From Heterobilharzia americana (taxonomy: Eukaryota; Platyhelminthes; Trematoda; Strigeidida; Schistosomatidae): a DNA stretch of 64,000 nucleotides. Below the pieces are notes generated by a model. The model saw only the letters and a list, made by a program, of their open reading frames with translations, was not told where the DNA came from and did no database searches. Made by a program: the position numbers and the translations under genes. Below, in pieces: positions 10,448 to 28,650 of the stretch (position 1 is its first letter; the number at the start of each line of letters is the position of its first letter). Location: assembly GCA_944470555.2 (NCBI GenBank), contig OX104127.1, positions 130,945,113-131,009,112 of the forward strand, read 5' to 3'.

Positions 10448-13400
10448 ATAGCACGGATTTCATCCAGAGCCGTCGTTGAATAAATGTCCTCATATTTGAC
10501 TTGGAACTTAGAAGAGTAATGGAATGAACAGTTGCATTCTAGTCTTAATAGATTGTGAAGAAGACGCTATACTAGAGTGATAATCAGCCCCTTGAACTAC
10601 TTACTATTCTCACCAACTTACAACATTACGAGAAAATTTGTTATAGTTACATGCAGCAGCAAGTTCTTGAGATTTCTCGTACAACGGATCTAGATCAAAT
10701 TAAAAAAGATGCAACGTTTGTGTAATTCAAAACTGTACAACAACCAGCAGCACTACTTACATGAAAAAATAAACAAACACATTATACTGTTGTAACAAAC
10801 TGAGTTCTGTCTTCAGGTTTATCCAGTTTAGTTGAGCAATCCCCAAAAGAGACTGTTTCCACTTTTTGGTTATCAATGTTAACAAAGCACCGCTTTTTAC
10901 TCTAAACCCTTAGTGCACAAGAAGACTCCCTCTTCATTGGATTGAATCAAGGTTTGAGTACTGTAAGCTTCGTTTGGGTAATTAAAGGCCAGTGGTGTTG
11001 CTTAAAATGTCTATATCAAAATACAGTATATAACCAAAAGTATAATAATTAAATCATGAGTTGTTCACGTATTTCTCGAGCCGTCAAAATGGGTCTATAA
11101 GTAAACTAAAGGGTCATCATTCTTGATGAAAATCGAGTGTATCATCTATCCGTAACTTTCAAAAGACGTTGAGCTCTTACAAAGTAATGCAAAACTTACT
11201 GTTCATTAACTTATGTTTTTAATTCTACACTTTGTTGCAGAAGTAAAGTGTACTGAAGACAGAATCATTAATTATGATTTACCGGAAGTTAGTCTGCAGT
11301 GTCGCCTTAATTTATACTAATTCATCTTGAACTTCACAGTTTGAGTTTTGTTTGGCATAACAAACAAAAGTAGCCAATTTTCGCGTACAAATATTCTAAG
11401 ACACCGGACTTCCTTACACAATACATAATGACAAATACTAAAATAGTCAAAGAAACAGAAAAACTAATACATAAGATATTCTAAGTACTCTTTCTAAAAA
11501 TAATATTAAAATTTATTAATTATTCTTACTATCATCCACTTTATCACTTACTGACACTTTTGTCTAAGAGCATACATCGATTCCAATCTACTACATAAAA
11601 CTGTATTTGTGCATATCTTACAATGGGATATTTGATAATGTTAAACCTTCTTTTTTAACCAGTGTACGGTCCTCTCAAAGGACAAATTTTCTTCAGTCAT
11701 CATTGAGTATGAAATTAGACCACTTGAAGTGAGGAAAACACTTCACATCAACATATCAAGTAATGCTTTTTTGAGAAAAATGGTTTCCACTTCTTGTATC
11801 TTAAGAACGGATTAATGAGAAATTTTTGTTTTAGTAAAGCACGTGCTAAATATAACCATTTCTTCTAGTAATCTTCACTATTTAGTATAGCATCTTGCTC
11901 AAAGAAAGCATTAGTCACCAAACGTTGAAATCTAAATTTCTCTGATTACATATTGAGTTTTTCATTCTGATTTTTGACAGAATTATCCTGCTTTTTAAAT
12001 GGTGACTAGCTGAGGATAAGGTAGTGGATAATTTAGGCATAAACTGAAACTTATCGAATGAAATACCCTCAGATTTTCACTGATTGGTAACTGGAGAGTA
12101 ATTTCATGTTGCTTAGTCCAAAGTGCAGACAAAATAAAGTCAGTCATTTTGCAGTGTGGTTACCAAAATAGGAGACTCACCATCCCTTGAGTTGGTAGAT
12201 ATACCTTATTGACGACTGCCAAGTACCACAAAAACAAAGTCCAATACTTCTCGTGGATCATCTCCAACCAACTAACATCTGTCTGCAAACTGTCTTTTAT
12301 TTTGAATTTTACCAATATTTTCGCCTTAAAACTGAGTATACTTGGCCGCAATAGGCAGTTGTCTTGAGGCTAAGTTGAAAACAAAGAAGGAAAATTTTCA
12401 TTTTAGATAGCTTAACGAAAACAATCTTAGGTTTACACGGCAAAGCATTCATTCAGCAGCTTTTAATATCATTATAAACATGAGAATACAGAAACTCATA
12501 CTTCTATGCAGAACTTCAGTCTGTTCTAACTGTCATTGACTGCTTTGGATTCTCATATCATATGTTCTGGTCAAATGAACCATGATTAGACACAAAACAC
12601 ACAATGACTAGGACCGATGTTGAGACAAGAAGAATGCAGACTCGATATCATTTCATTCTGGTTGATTTTCATACTGTGAGCTATGAATATCGATGACAAG
12701 GGACAGCTTTAAGCACAGCTAGAAACTCATATTCAGTCAAAGAGACCAAGATATCCTTGAAAACAACTCTGAACAGAAAGTGTCTTAAGAGGTTAACTGT
12801 GAATTACGAAAGAAGAGCGACTAAAAAGGCTTGATATTCATTTGCTGAAAAGAAAAATAATTATATTCATTTCTCAACAGAATGAGAAATATGTTAGACA
12901 GGAATGTCAAAAATTCTCTAAAAAGGACTAGGAAAACCTAACTGATACCAGTTAATCATACTACATAATCACCAAACCAATATTGTGTTCAAATACCTTG
13001 CAAACATTGTGCAATGTACTAATAAGTTAACACGTACCTACGTTAATAAGTACAGAGAAATAATTAAATGTAGAATTTTTAACCATTGGCTTAAGAAATG
13101 TCAGTATCAAACACTTTGTAGTTGCTGAGTACCAGGATGACCTTTGTGAAGTCGCTTACATAATCAGGAGGTTAAAATAACCAGGTTGTATTATTTCTTT
13201 AAATTTATCACCAGAAATGTGCTATTAAAAGTAAACTACTCCAGTGGTTTTATGGATAAAACCAGTACTCATGTGGAGACTACCCTTGCTGATCAACATC
13301 CTAAGAGAAACACTAGAGATATTGATGCATATCACTATGGGCCATATAATAATCAGAGTATCTGCAGTTTAAAGCATTTACTTAGTATTGGGTGGCGCCA

Positions 13401-13800
13401 GACATAACCAAAGACGGGTAATAGGGCTGGTTTTGGAAACTCCCGAGACATATATTTACTTCTAAGAAACAAGCATATGGATGTGGCTTATTCATGTAAG
13501 AAATTGTTATTAAGCTAGGTAGGAGACAAATAACTATAGTTGGATAGTACTTAAAGCCAGTCTATTAGCGAACATTTTTCTAAGTCTTTCTGTGCTTTGA
13601 TAGTGTCAGTTGGTGGTTCTCATTGTCACCAGCACTCTTTTATCAACATTACAAGTTCTCCTGCCAGGTCAATGTGCATGGAATATAGTGAAATACTACG
13701 AAAACCTAACTAACACAGTAAACTGTTAGGTATTTAAATGTTATGTCAAATCAAAACAATTGGCACCGAGCAATATCTACGGGTAGATTAATGCACATAC
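10448..13800. other. No gene or recognisable repeat seen
   Basis: Long AT-rich stretch with short scattered ORFs only (for example 12160-12351, minus). No domain, repeat or RNA motif was recognised. Confidence 0.45.
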
Positions 13801-13942
13801 CTGAGTTCTGCAGAGATTCACTTATGGTGTAATCTAAATAGTCCCTGACTGTCCAGTGATGTGACAAGCATACTTTCACTCTTTTCTCCCCTCCTTGTTG
13901 ACACTTAACACTATTAAAATAAAAGCAGGAATCGCAATTTTT
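13801..13942 (-). other. Candidate internal coding exon, cysteine-rich
   Basis: On the minus strand a TGTGCAG acceptor (ending at 13943) precedes an open frame with KNCDSC, a further VKC and a VC, and later HHWTVRDYLDY. It ends at a consensus-like donor TCAG|GTATGT (intron from 13800). The length would be 142 bases, phase 0 in and phase 1 out. The composition is protein-like. The pyrimidine tract before the acceptor is weak. I do not recognise the family. A chance ORF flanked by chance splice-like sites is the alternative. Confidence 0.25.
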
Positions 13943-15899
13943 CTGCACATAATTTTTATTTATTATCTTTGTAGGCTTTTCATAGCTGTTTAAAACAATT
14001 CTGTATATTATAAATTTAAAACCGAACTAAAAACCAAATTTTCTTGATTTTCCATTTATATGGTCAGCTTTACCCCAATATATTCCTGAAGGTAATATTT
14101 CCGAGTAGAAATTTTATTTTCATAAGCTTCCAAAATAATCTTATTTATTATTAATTAAAAATTCATTGAAAAAGGACTTTGTTGAACAGTAAGCTGGAAA
14201 AAAAGTATTTTTGCTCACTATATTTTGATACATCATAACATGTTAAAATGCACTGCAATTTTTCAGTCCCTAGGTATATAAGAATGAAATTATGTCAATT
14301 TTCTTCATCTTACCAAGCAATCAAAACAGGGAGGATTTAACCAGTAAAACATATTTGACAGATACAGTTTGATTTCAGAGATAGGGAAACTTTAAGTGAA
14401 TTATGGAAAACTTCATAAATTTAACTCACATGCATGAAAACATTAGACAACGGATGACGGGTTCATAGTTTTAGCCAATTATGTGTTACAACTAACTTCT
14501 AAATAGGATAACTTTTCCATTTAATAAATAGGGGGTTTATTCTGTTTGTCTTTTAAAATGAGTGATTTGAAACCCATTAGACAGCTCAACAGTTGAATCA
14601 CTAAACCAACAACTTCGATTTTATGATCTAGATTTCTGACAATTTCTAGTCAAAATATATGTAGATTAAAACCATCTCATCAGCCAAGACCTTCTTACAT
14701 ACTATAATTAATTTCTGCATAATAAGTCTTGCGTAAATGTGATGAAGTTCGAATATCCAAGGGACTGACTCATGCATAACGCAATCACATGTGTATACAC
14801 AAGGGACGTAATTAAACATTTCATATAATTCTTCCTTAGCAGGAATTATGATAACAATGATTGCAGCAGAATGGTATGACATTATCTTACTTCAATGGAT
14901 TCTAGTTAACTGTTTACAATGTAGAATAATTCCAGTTTACACTTCAACGACATTTTAGAGATCATTTGGATACTTGAGAAAGGGCATTCCAAAGAAAACA
15001 CCTAAAACAAACTTATTAAAAACGGTATTACTTGTTGAAAGGAATCATTAAGATTGTGTCAGTTCAAGTATTCCAGAAACGTTCATAGAGTTGAAAGGTG
15101 TATAAATTCTATATTTTCATACGAAGGGTCAACCTAATATCAACATTTACTTAAGTGTAACGAACTACTGACGAAAACTATACAAATTAAAGAAGGGGTC
15201 ATCAAATTTTAACTGACTAACTACTCTAAATAGAGTTTTTGCATGGTCACTGAGGTGTTCAGAGATTCAAATGCTCAATTAAGGAGGCGTTTATCAAGAA
15301 ACTACACACAGTCACCTATCTAAACTTATATAGGGCAAGAAAAAATATCAGAAGTAAATGGAGTAAGTAAATTTCATATGTATTTTAGTTAACACTCACT
15401 GAATACAATACACAAATAAAAGAAAATGTGTTAAAATGCTTTGAACTCTGTAGAGAAATTCTTTCGTTTTCTTCACTTTGCTAAGAAACTACACTAGACT
15501 GACTTTTTCATTGACTGAATTTTTTACCTGAACTGAAGTGTTTTAATATTTTATTGTGATCTCTCTTCATTGCTGCGGATTGTTTGAAACAGTAATAAAT
15601 CGATAAAATAATAAAATGAATCTGTATCACTCTCATAAAATGTTTGATTTTGTTCTTTTTAACTACATTCACATAAATATGTATTTGGGATTTGATAGAA
15701 AAAGTTGTTTGAAAGTTGTTACAAACATTTTGCTAGCAAGCTAAATATCTACTCTGGAAAGTGGGAAAATATCTTCAGCTATGCTAATCGAAGACCTCCC
15801 TTCAGTATGAACTTTTTCTTGAATCCTTGTGGTATGATTATTAAAGCATACTACACGCTTTCACTTGCACACTAGCTGTAATGGTCAGCTATTTGAATT
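13943..15899. other. No gene or recognisable repeat seen
   Basis: AT-rich, no supported feature. A 78-codon minus ORF at 14646-14882 looks like noise. Confidence 0.4.
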
Positions 15900-16136
15900 A
15901 TACATCAGCCACAGTTTCCCAGTTTTGTAGTATGTCTACGCTCTTTTTTGAAACAAACACTGGTCAATTTTGATAGAAAGTTTGAATGTACGCCCCTTAC
16001 TAAGAATGAGAAGCCTTTGCTTAGGCATTCTTCAAAAATAAGACGTAGGAGAAACCATAACATGAATTTATTACAAACTGAAGACCAATTTCAGATTCAC
16101 TCATCACTAGACAAAACTTTCTTTACCCTCTTGTAA
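15900..16136 (+). other. Candidate terminal coding exon, hydrophilic
   Basis: An open frame follows possible acceptors (ATACATCAG at about 15906 and TTTCCCAG at about 15921) and runs to a TAA at 16134. It is rich in basic and polar residues, with an IRRRRNH stretch in the middle, unlike the F/L/I/Y-rich noise ORFs around it. A GGTAAGT donor-like site lies just after the stop (16144) and AATAAA occurs near 16434. No family was recognised. Conservation in related species would settle whether it codes. Confidence 0.22.
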
Positions 16137-18064
16137 ACAATGCTGGTAAGTTTTTGATCCGTTAATTTTTGACACAAGTACAGAGAGGATACATGAATAT
16201 GGCCACAAAGCTTACTAACTAGATTGTTTCTAAGCCTCAAAGATTCTTTTCAGTGACAATTTACATGAATTCTGAGAGAGAGAAAACTAAAAGTTAATCA
16301 TAAAAGAATACCATTCTGTAAATAATTCTGTATTTATCTTAAGCAGTTAAGAACTAACTGACTTTTCAAGTTGGCCATATTGTACTCTACAAAGTGCACA
16401 AATTAACGGTTATTGACATCGATTATCATAGGTAATAAATTAAACATCTACAAGTTACCGAATCACCTTTACAGTGCGGCACAAAATTATATACTGATAA
16501 ACAAACCAAAAGGTGTACATTCAACATTTTGTTCCAGTTGAAAGTGTATGCCTTCGGCCAGCAACAATGGAAACCTCAAAGAATTTGTGAAGAAAGGCGT
16601 TCATTATTATTATTATTATCGTTGTAAGAGTAAAAATTCATCACTGTGGTAGAGCATTACTTCTCGTTAGATTTGTTTATTTGATATAGAATTCACTGAA
16701 GCTGAATAATGTTCTAAATACAGTTTGCTACCGATACTCATATCAAAGAAAAGTATGAAACAACTATAGGAAATAAAATCTACCCGAAAACATTATTCGG
16801 CAAACAATACTATATCACTGTGTTCTATGGCAAATTTAGTATGAAAACTGGGTTACTTTTCTGAAGTACTGTGATGCTGTTAACTCATGGACAGTGAATA
16901 TGCCGCTACTGTACTAACACGCTTCCCTAAAATACTGTTATTAATCTTTTTTTATTCTAATGGATGATTATTTTCAAACTTCAATCAGCTAGTAACTAAA
17001 GAAAATTAACAATTATCTCACGGATTGAATCTTGATTTTAACATTCTTAGGTACTTTTGTTACAGTAAAAGCTAACAAACTGATTCATAGGAACATTTGT
17101 GAAATATCTACACTTCAACAGATTATCTAAAATATTTCAACTATTTGAAACCACTTATTTAGTGATGGTTGGCAGTAAATTGTAGGGCAAACATTTTACC
17201 GTATTTTGGAAGTGTTGGTCGCTGGTTTTGAGTGTCATTAGCAACAAAATCACTCACCGAGATCTAGTAGATATGTCTCAAGAAAGAATAAACAGCGTCT
17301 TGGACTCCAATCCCAGCCAACATCTAAGAGAAACTTGAGACATTGTCGAGGTAAGCGTTCAAGGAAACAATTAATTCCTTCTAGGATAATAATCAGCGGG
17401 AAATTTTAAGGATTTAGAGATACCTGAAAGCTGTTTCGCAGTCGTCATTACTACAAAGTTTTCCACTTTGTGCTTTCATTTCTGTCTGATGAAAGGAACT
17501 TCATAAACCTTGGGAAAAAGCGCTCCATAGTTTGAATTAGATCATTGTAATTCTCAGGCTGAAATTGACTTGTTAGACAAAACCACACTTATTTTAGTTA
17601 ACGAGTAATATATTAACCGTGGTTATTTAACAGAAATGTTTTAGCGAAGCTGGGACAAATTCTGCTGCTAAGTATGATGAATTCATTGTATTTCGTCGCC
17701 TTCTTTTCGACCTTCTAAGGGCTATAAACTTATTAGATGTATGTGGAGACAAATACAACTCATATAATTTATTCATCAAGAAGATGAGAGTCTACTGATA
17801 AGATGGGAGAAGTAATGCATATTAAGAAAGCCCAAATCAAATGATTTGTGATCAATAAAATCGAAATTATCTCAATTTTTCATAGTGAGATTATCACCTT
17901 GGTACATGTGAGCAATCAAATAATGGATCAGAAAAGATTGCGTAAGTAAATGAGATGAGTTAATAATGTGAACATAGGGTTAACAATTTCTGCATTGGTT
18001 TGTGATCAAATTGGTCTTGATCAAGTAGTAACTTTGTGTGAATGAAATATGAAGTGGTTTAAAA
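16137..18064. other. No gene seen; short ATT microsatellite
   Basis: AT-rich DNA with a short ATT run at about 16603-16619. No supported gene. Confidence 0.4.
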
Positions 18065-18259
18065 TTAGTTGTAGAAGTGAATGAAAGCGAAGTCTTTTGG
18101 AAAAGGTTCTACTGAATGACAAAACAAATCAATCGCCATTAAGGAAGTTGGGGGCAAACAACTACCTCCTGATATGGCATTTGATTCTGTGAATCTCAGT
18201 GAATTAATATTCTTTGTTTCTTGATTGTGCTGAATGTCTTCGAGATCTGGATGCTTCAT
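18065..18259 (-). other. Candidate coding exon, 64 codons
   Basis: An ATG-started minus frame, preceded by GATACAG that could act as an acceptor, encodes a protein-like sequence (MKHPDLEDIQ at the start, then SGGSCLPPTS and SVEPFPKDF). It ends in TAA. An internal GGAG|GTAGTT could act as a donor. There is no recognised domain. The balanced composition argues mildly for coding. Confidence 0.25.
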
Positions 18260-18485
18260 CCTGTATCCATCAGATATTTAGTGATGGAACTTTCAAAGCT
18301 CTTTTGGGCTTAACTTATTTGAGACGTAATTGTACGTGCACAGATTTTGTTTCTGGTACATTCGTGGAAGAGCATTAGAAGCTTACAGGCTCAATATACA
18401 ATATTTTAATTTGCGGGGGATATAAAACAATTAAATGTGGAAAGTACCAACTATTCTATGATAAATTACTTTCATAGCTTTTTTA

Positions 18486-18530
<45 letters not shown>

Positions 18531-21500
18531 AGAGTAAACATGCGTAACATGCAAAATTAGCATGCTGATGGGTGCAACCGGTAATAGGTTCTATTGTGGG
18601 TTACATTTCATACAAGTCAGCATCCAGAATACCATTCATTTCCAAGAACATAAAACATCATGTAAACCTTGTTTGTTTATATCCAGTAGCATACTAAATA
18701 TTATGAAAATTAAGTCGTTTATATGAGAAAAACCTTAACTTCTACACAACTCCAAACGATTCCTCGATTTCAAGTACCTGTGACTTCTTTGAAATAAGTA
18801 TTATTCGAGTTACCGGCTACCTGTAACTTTCAGTCCCCATGTTTGCGATAAACATTTCCATAAAAAAGCAAGATATCATTTTCATTATAGTTTAGCAACT
18901 GAATTTAGCCACCTCATTCTAAAATATCATGCAATATTGGTAACTTTATTCGTTTCAGTGTGATTATCACCCTGAGATTATTTGAAAGCAAACTGAACAT
19001 TTCGTTTTCATAGCTACATTTTTCATAGCCTTCTGGCATTCCTCGCTAACGCATTTGACCTAAGTTTCATTCCAATAAAATAAATTATATCCCGTTGATT
19101 TTCAGTAACCTGCAACATTTGTTTCGGTCGATACGACTGAAACGCTTCTTTTACATCTAAGCATGAAGAAATAAAAATATCAAGTGAGTTGATTGCTTTC
19201 AGCTGAGTGAAGGCTTTAGACCTTGATAGTTTTTAATGAAATACACTGCAACATAATAATTGATTTCGAATGAGTAACTTGATTTAACTTCCTGCACACA
19301 CAAGAACGAGTTGTTCTGGCGTAAAAAGCCAATAGGACCCTTTTAAATAACTCATGTGTGTTCAGACTGTTTTCTTCTGCATCAATCTAACCGTTCAAAT
19401 ATTTACAATGAGCTTGCTGAAATGGATACTGCACCTTAAAATGTCATATAACTGAAATTATTCTTCTGAAGAACCATCCGTAAAGACGATAACTCGTTGA
19501 GAAATAGTTTATGTTGGTGTAATAAACGCATAAAGCAGGGCAACCATTCAGGCTTATTAATACTGTATTCTTTTGATTACTTGTACGTAACTCAATAGAA
19601 TACCTTGCATCTTCATACTACTGTTTTAATTGATCAGTAGTATGGAAATGGTCAAGTAAACTATGAAGAGTAACTTAAGCAGTCACTTTTAACAAGCCGA
19701 GTCATTAGGCGAAATTACCGTTCCCCTGAACACCTGGATGACTGATATAAGGAAAACAGTCACAAAAATGTATGAATGCATAACAGATAACACTTTAGTA
19801 GTAATATTCCTATAAGTAAATGATCAAATTACTTCTTGGTGTATGGAAGCACTTTGGACACTTGTAAACAGCAAGTAAATTCCTATGGAATTGGAATACG
19901 AATCTACATATTCGAATATTTAGTAGCTGCGATATGAATAAAGCAGAACAATAATATTTTATGTCTTATGTACATGAAAGATCTTTCAGTATGAATGACT
20001 TTCAGAATATTTCAAAGTAGATTAACATATTTGACGTAGCATACTGTGATGCAATGAGATTTAATGAATGCTACTTTTAGCTGTATATATTGCTCCCAAT
20101 AATACATATACTTTCGTTTTTTTAGAGAACTATGATCAACTAGTTGAGAAATATCTTCCCGTAAATATGGTCTTATCACTGTTCTGTATATCAAATAAAG
20201 TAATCTTGCATGAAATTATACTCAATCACACCATAGAAGATTTACACTAGCAATTGGATTGGCAACTTATTTTCATGTTTGCCTTTCTCGTTTCGTTAAA
20301 ATTCATTTTTTCAACACGAAAGGATTCATTTTGTTCAAAGAGTAAAGATGAATAAGTGTTCATTTACTCTCTATTGCACATGTGGCATAGAAATATGTGT
20401 AGATTTTTCTTTAATATCTTCTTCATAATCAAACCCATGAACCAAAGTACTGAGTAATTTGACATTTATTTTAAGTCAACTACAAGTTTAGCAACGTTTT
20501 AAGAGAATAATTACTCTCAAGAATGACATTCAGCTTTGTTTAAAGTAGTCGGAAAAACTGACTGACATTTGTAAGTACTCATAGTTAGAAATATGACTAG
20601 GCGTATTAAACAGCTTAACACTGATTTCTTTGGAAATTAAAACGCATGCTTATTCAGGCTTCAGATTCATCAACTGAATGTACTTGCACCCGTGCAATCT
20701 CACTCCAACTACAACTAGAATCAAGTATTCATCACTCCAAGCTCTAGTGAGCTGGTAAGGAGTTGAAGAAGTCTCTTTTACAGCAGGTTATATTACTTCT
20801 TATTGATACTTGCTATAGTGAAACTAACTGTTAGCATTTTGATTCCTTGTACAAATATCACCATATTGCATGAAGTTTCACTAAGATGTCGTTTAATTTG
20901 TAGTGGGAAGAGATGAAACACTTAGACAGCATACTGTTTTGATTACCTGTCAACAGATCAAAAAATTATTGTTCGGAAGAAAACTTTCCAGAGTCTCAGA
21001 ATTTATCAAACCGAATAATTTTATGTGGTTAAAAGAATCAATAAATTCCCACTCTGAAAATTGACGATTTAGAATTGTATGCCAACAAAATACCGTGTGT
21101 ACTAAGATATAATGGAATATTAATGGGAAGAAACAAAAGATTTTAATATTAAATTGTTCTCATAGGTCATATCTTCGGAAAATTTCGTAAGTGAATAAAC
21201 TTCTTCGAACGTATTTTGAGGCTTCAGCATATGTATTGCCATGGATTCTATAGTTTTTAGGAATTTTCAGTGTACACTATCTAGGAGGTCTGAGTGAAAT
21301 GAAGATGTTCTCTGGATCCTCCCGGAAGCTGAGACCAAGCTGAGAAGTGCTTCTTCTTCAGACAGTCTGCTTTAACCTTGAGATACGGAAATTTTCCACC
21401 AAACATATACATCAAATTCTTAGCTTACAATTTGTTTTAATTATTCAACTGTGTCTTCTGAAGGTGCCAGATACTCTTGTACAGTTTTTAAATGTTTACT

Positions 21501-22003
21501 TTCAGCTAGCTGTCTCTTGGATAGATACTAAAACTAAAAAAGGATGTCAAATGAGATGAAAATGGACTTTTGTTGTGCAAGATTCATCATATTTCGACTC
21601 TTGGGGTGCTGAGTTTGAATGGTAGATTTTTGTATTGGCTGAATGTTACGTTCGACTTTTTGAACATCCTCCTTTCTAGATCGAAAGGTAATCAGATACC
21701 AGGTGACTTTTCAACAGTATTGCATTTAATAGTGCTATTAGTAACATCACCCAGATACCGTAATCATGTCGTTTGAGTATAATATTCTGGTAGCGAGTTT
21801 CCTTAGAATTCCCAACTGTATGAAAAACACTGTTTGGAATAAAGGAGTCTATTATTTTTATTGTTATTATTTCTTGTTTGAGAAACTAGACTAATACAGG
21901 CTCATAGAAATGTTTAATTTATTTCACAACAACGTGCGTTGAATTCAAAACAAAAGTAACACAATCACGCAATCAACTAATTCTATGAAAATATTGCTCA
22001 CAA
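18260..22003. other. No gene seen apart from an AT microsatellite
   Basis: AT-rich DNA with scattered short ORFs. Apart from the AT array listed separately, nothing is recognised. Confidence 0.4.
18491..18528. repeat. (AT)19 microsatellite
   Basis: Uninterrupted AT dinucleotide run of 38 bases. Confidence 0.97.
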
Positions 22004-22015
22004 TACAAATTCCGA
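22004..22015 (+). repeat. Target-site duplication, left copy (LINE B)
   Basis: TACAAATTCCGA lies directly before the 5'-truncated LINE B and is repeated exactly at 22955-22966 after its tail. Confidence 0.85.
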
Positions 22016-22954
<939 letters not shown>

Positions 22955-22966
22955 TACAAATTCCGA
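22955..22966 (+). repeat. Target-site duplication, right copy (LINE B)
   Basis: Exact 12-base match to 22004-22015. Confidence 0.85.
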
Positions 22967-27054
<4,088 letters not shown>

Positions 27055-27246
27055 ACTCATCATAGACTGACATCAGTTGGAGGAACAAAGGAAACCTGGG
27101 AGCACTGGACAGCAGTTTCGTCCTAGTAAGGGACTCCTCAGCAGGGATCGAACCCGCGACCTTCAGGTTCCGCGGTCAGCGCGTTACCATTGAGCCACTG
27201 GGTCAGAATCCAATGCTCCATGTTTCCAACTTCTGTTAGCTCACGA
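27055..27246 (-). mobile_element. Sm-alpha-like SINE (copy 4), intact promoter boxes and ribozyme core
   Basis: The minus strand has a clean A box (TGGCTCAATGGTAACGCG) and B box (GGGTTCGATCCC). The ribozyme follows directly: CTGAGGA (27141-27135), stem II GTCC/GGAC, GAAA (27119-27116), and GTC with cleavage after 27108. All invariant hammerhead positions are present (position 7 is free to vary). Compared with sister copies, the linker between the B box and the ribozyme is deleted, so the 5' strand of stem I is cut to about three pairs (CTG/CAG). Pol III transcription is plausible, and cleavage efficiency is uncertain. Confidence 0.9.
27108..27144 (-). ncRNA. Hammerhead ribozyme, core intact, short stem I
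   Basis: Order on the minus strand: CTG (stem I 5' side, 27144-27142), CTGAGGA, stem II with a 4-bp helix and CTTACTA-type loop, GAAA, a two-pair stem III with loop TGCT, then GTC. The 3' side of stem I continues to about 27095. The tiny stem III is typical of schistosome SINE hammerheads. Confidence 0.75.
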
Positions 27247-28447
27247 TAAATCTTTGACTTTGCTCACACACCTATATTTAATTCTCCCAAGAACATAGTT
27301 CACCGGTGAACCAAATGTCCCGTGATCTTTCTGACATTGCAGAAGTAAGCAGTTGCTTTGTCTTTCCCGAGACTAGATTTCATAATCTCATTCACGTGTG
27401 TTAAGCTACCTGTTGTTGACTGAATCCAGTTACTCCCAAGTGATAATATCACAGTCATATACTGCCTAGATCATCGAGGCTACCACTACGTTTTGCATTT
27501 ACCTTCATAGTCGATTAAACACACTATCACGTGGATAACTTAGCGTGACAAGAGATGTCTTTTTAATAAATATTGTGTGCGTAAACCGCATAAAAAGTTA
27601 TATCTTTAAAAACGTATCTGTCCTGAAATCATATCAAAATGAAACCATCATTGTGAAAGAAGGAGATATTATTTTAACATCCCCACGATGTGCCACCACT
27701 ACACTACACCAGAGAAAGTTCATACCTACAATATCATCCTTCTAATACTGACCCATTCATATACTAAACAATCATACAGCTCAGTATGACTATAACTCTA
27801 ATATTCGCAATTCATTTTAAAATCTTACTTTTGTCATTGTTGACAAGTGGTGAATATAACGCATAGTCCGGTAGTACCATGGAGATCTGTTTTACTTAAC
27901 TGTTTTAAGTTTGAATATACCATTAGACACCTCTGTTTTTATACATTTTTCTAAAATATGTCTTCAGGTATATACCATATAAATCTTCCCGGTTCTGGTT
28001 GCCAACGCAACTTCAGTTCCATCTTTGGAGTTCTTCTAAACTTCGTACACATGTGCACATCGAGAATTCCTTCAAACTATAGAAGCTAAGGCAATACATA
28101 TTTTGAAGTCTCAAAAGAAGTTCATTTATTCGATAGACTTTCAAAAGAGGTGAACTGTGAGAAAAATTTATCCTCAAAATCTTTTAATTTATACCACTAC
28201 TATTTCATTTTCCCTCATCAAACATGACATTTTTGCTGCGTGAAATTCTGTTTTCTCATTTTTTTTCAAGGTGCAAACATATTAATTTCTTTGACCGTTT
28301 CACATCTATAAACTTGTCACCAAAAATATTAATTGTGTATTGATGATTCTGCTTCCAAGTACAAACTTACGCATTACGTAATTCATCTTTGACCTCAAGA
28401 TCTGTAGTAGAAAGTGAGGTCTGTTAAAGAAGCATTTTAGAAGTAGT
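27247..28447. other. No gene seen; one weak ORF
   Basis: AT-rich DNA. A 66-codon plus ORF at 27545-27745 has some protein-like stretches (NETIIVKEGDIILTSP) but no recognised domain or clear splice sites. Confidence 0.3.
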
Positions 28448-28650
28448 ATTCATCATGGACTGACATCAGTTGAGGAACCATTGAAAATCTGGGAGTACTG
28501 GACAGCTGTTTCGTCCCAGTATGGGACTCCTCAGCAGTACGCATCCACGACCCGGCTAAAAGTCGAACTCAGGACCTTCAAGTTCCATGGCGAACGCCTT
28601 AACCATTCAGCCACTGGGTCGGTTTCCAGTGGTTCACAATTTCCAACTTG
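28448..28650 (-). mobile_element. Sm-alpha-like SINE (copy 5), best-preserved ribozyme
   Basis: The minus strand has an A box (TGGCTGAATGGTTAAGGCG) and a B-box-like GAGTTCGACTT. The linker CCGGGTCGTGGATGCGTACTG leads into a complete hammerhead, and the family 3' end (CAACTGATGTCAGTCCATG) closes it. It lies about 1.2 kb from copy 4 in the same orientation. Both promoter and ribozyme look usable, which is unusual among the copies here. Confidence 0.9.
28489..28540 (-). ncRNA. Hammerhead ribozyme, all invariant positions intact
   Basis: Stem I 5' strand GTACTG (28540-28535), CTGAGGA (28534-28528), stem II GTCCC/GGGAC with loop ATACT (28527-28513), GAAA (28512-28509), short stem III within CAGCTGT, cleavage after C at 28501, and stem I 3' strand CAGTAC (28500-28495). 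Other copies use CAGTGC (with GCACTG expected opposite). Here both sides changed and the pairing is kept. Confidence 0.85.
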
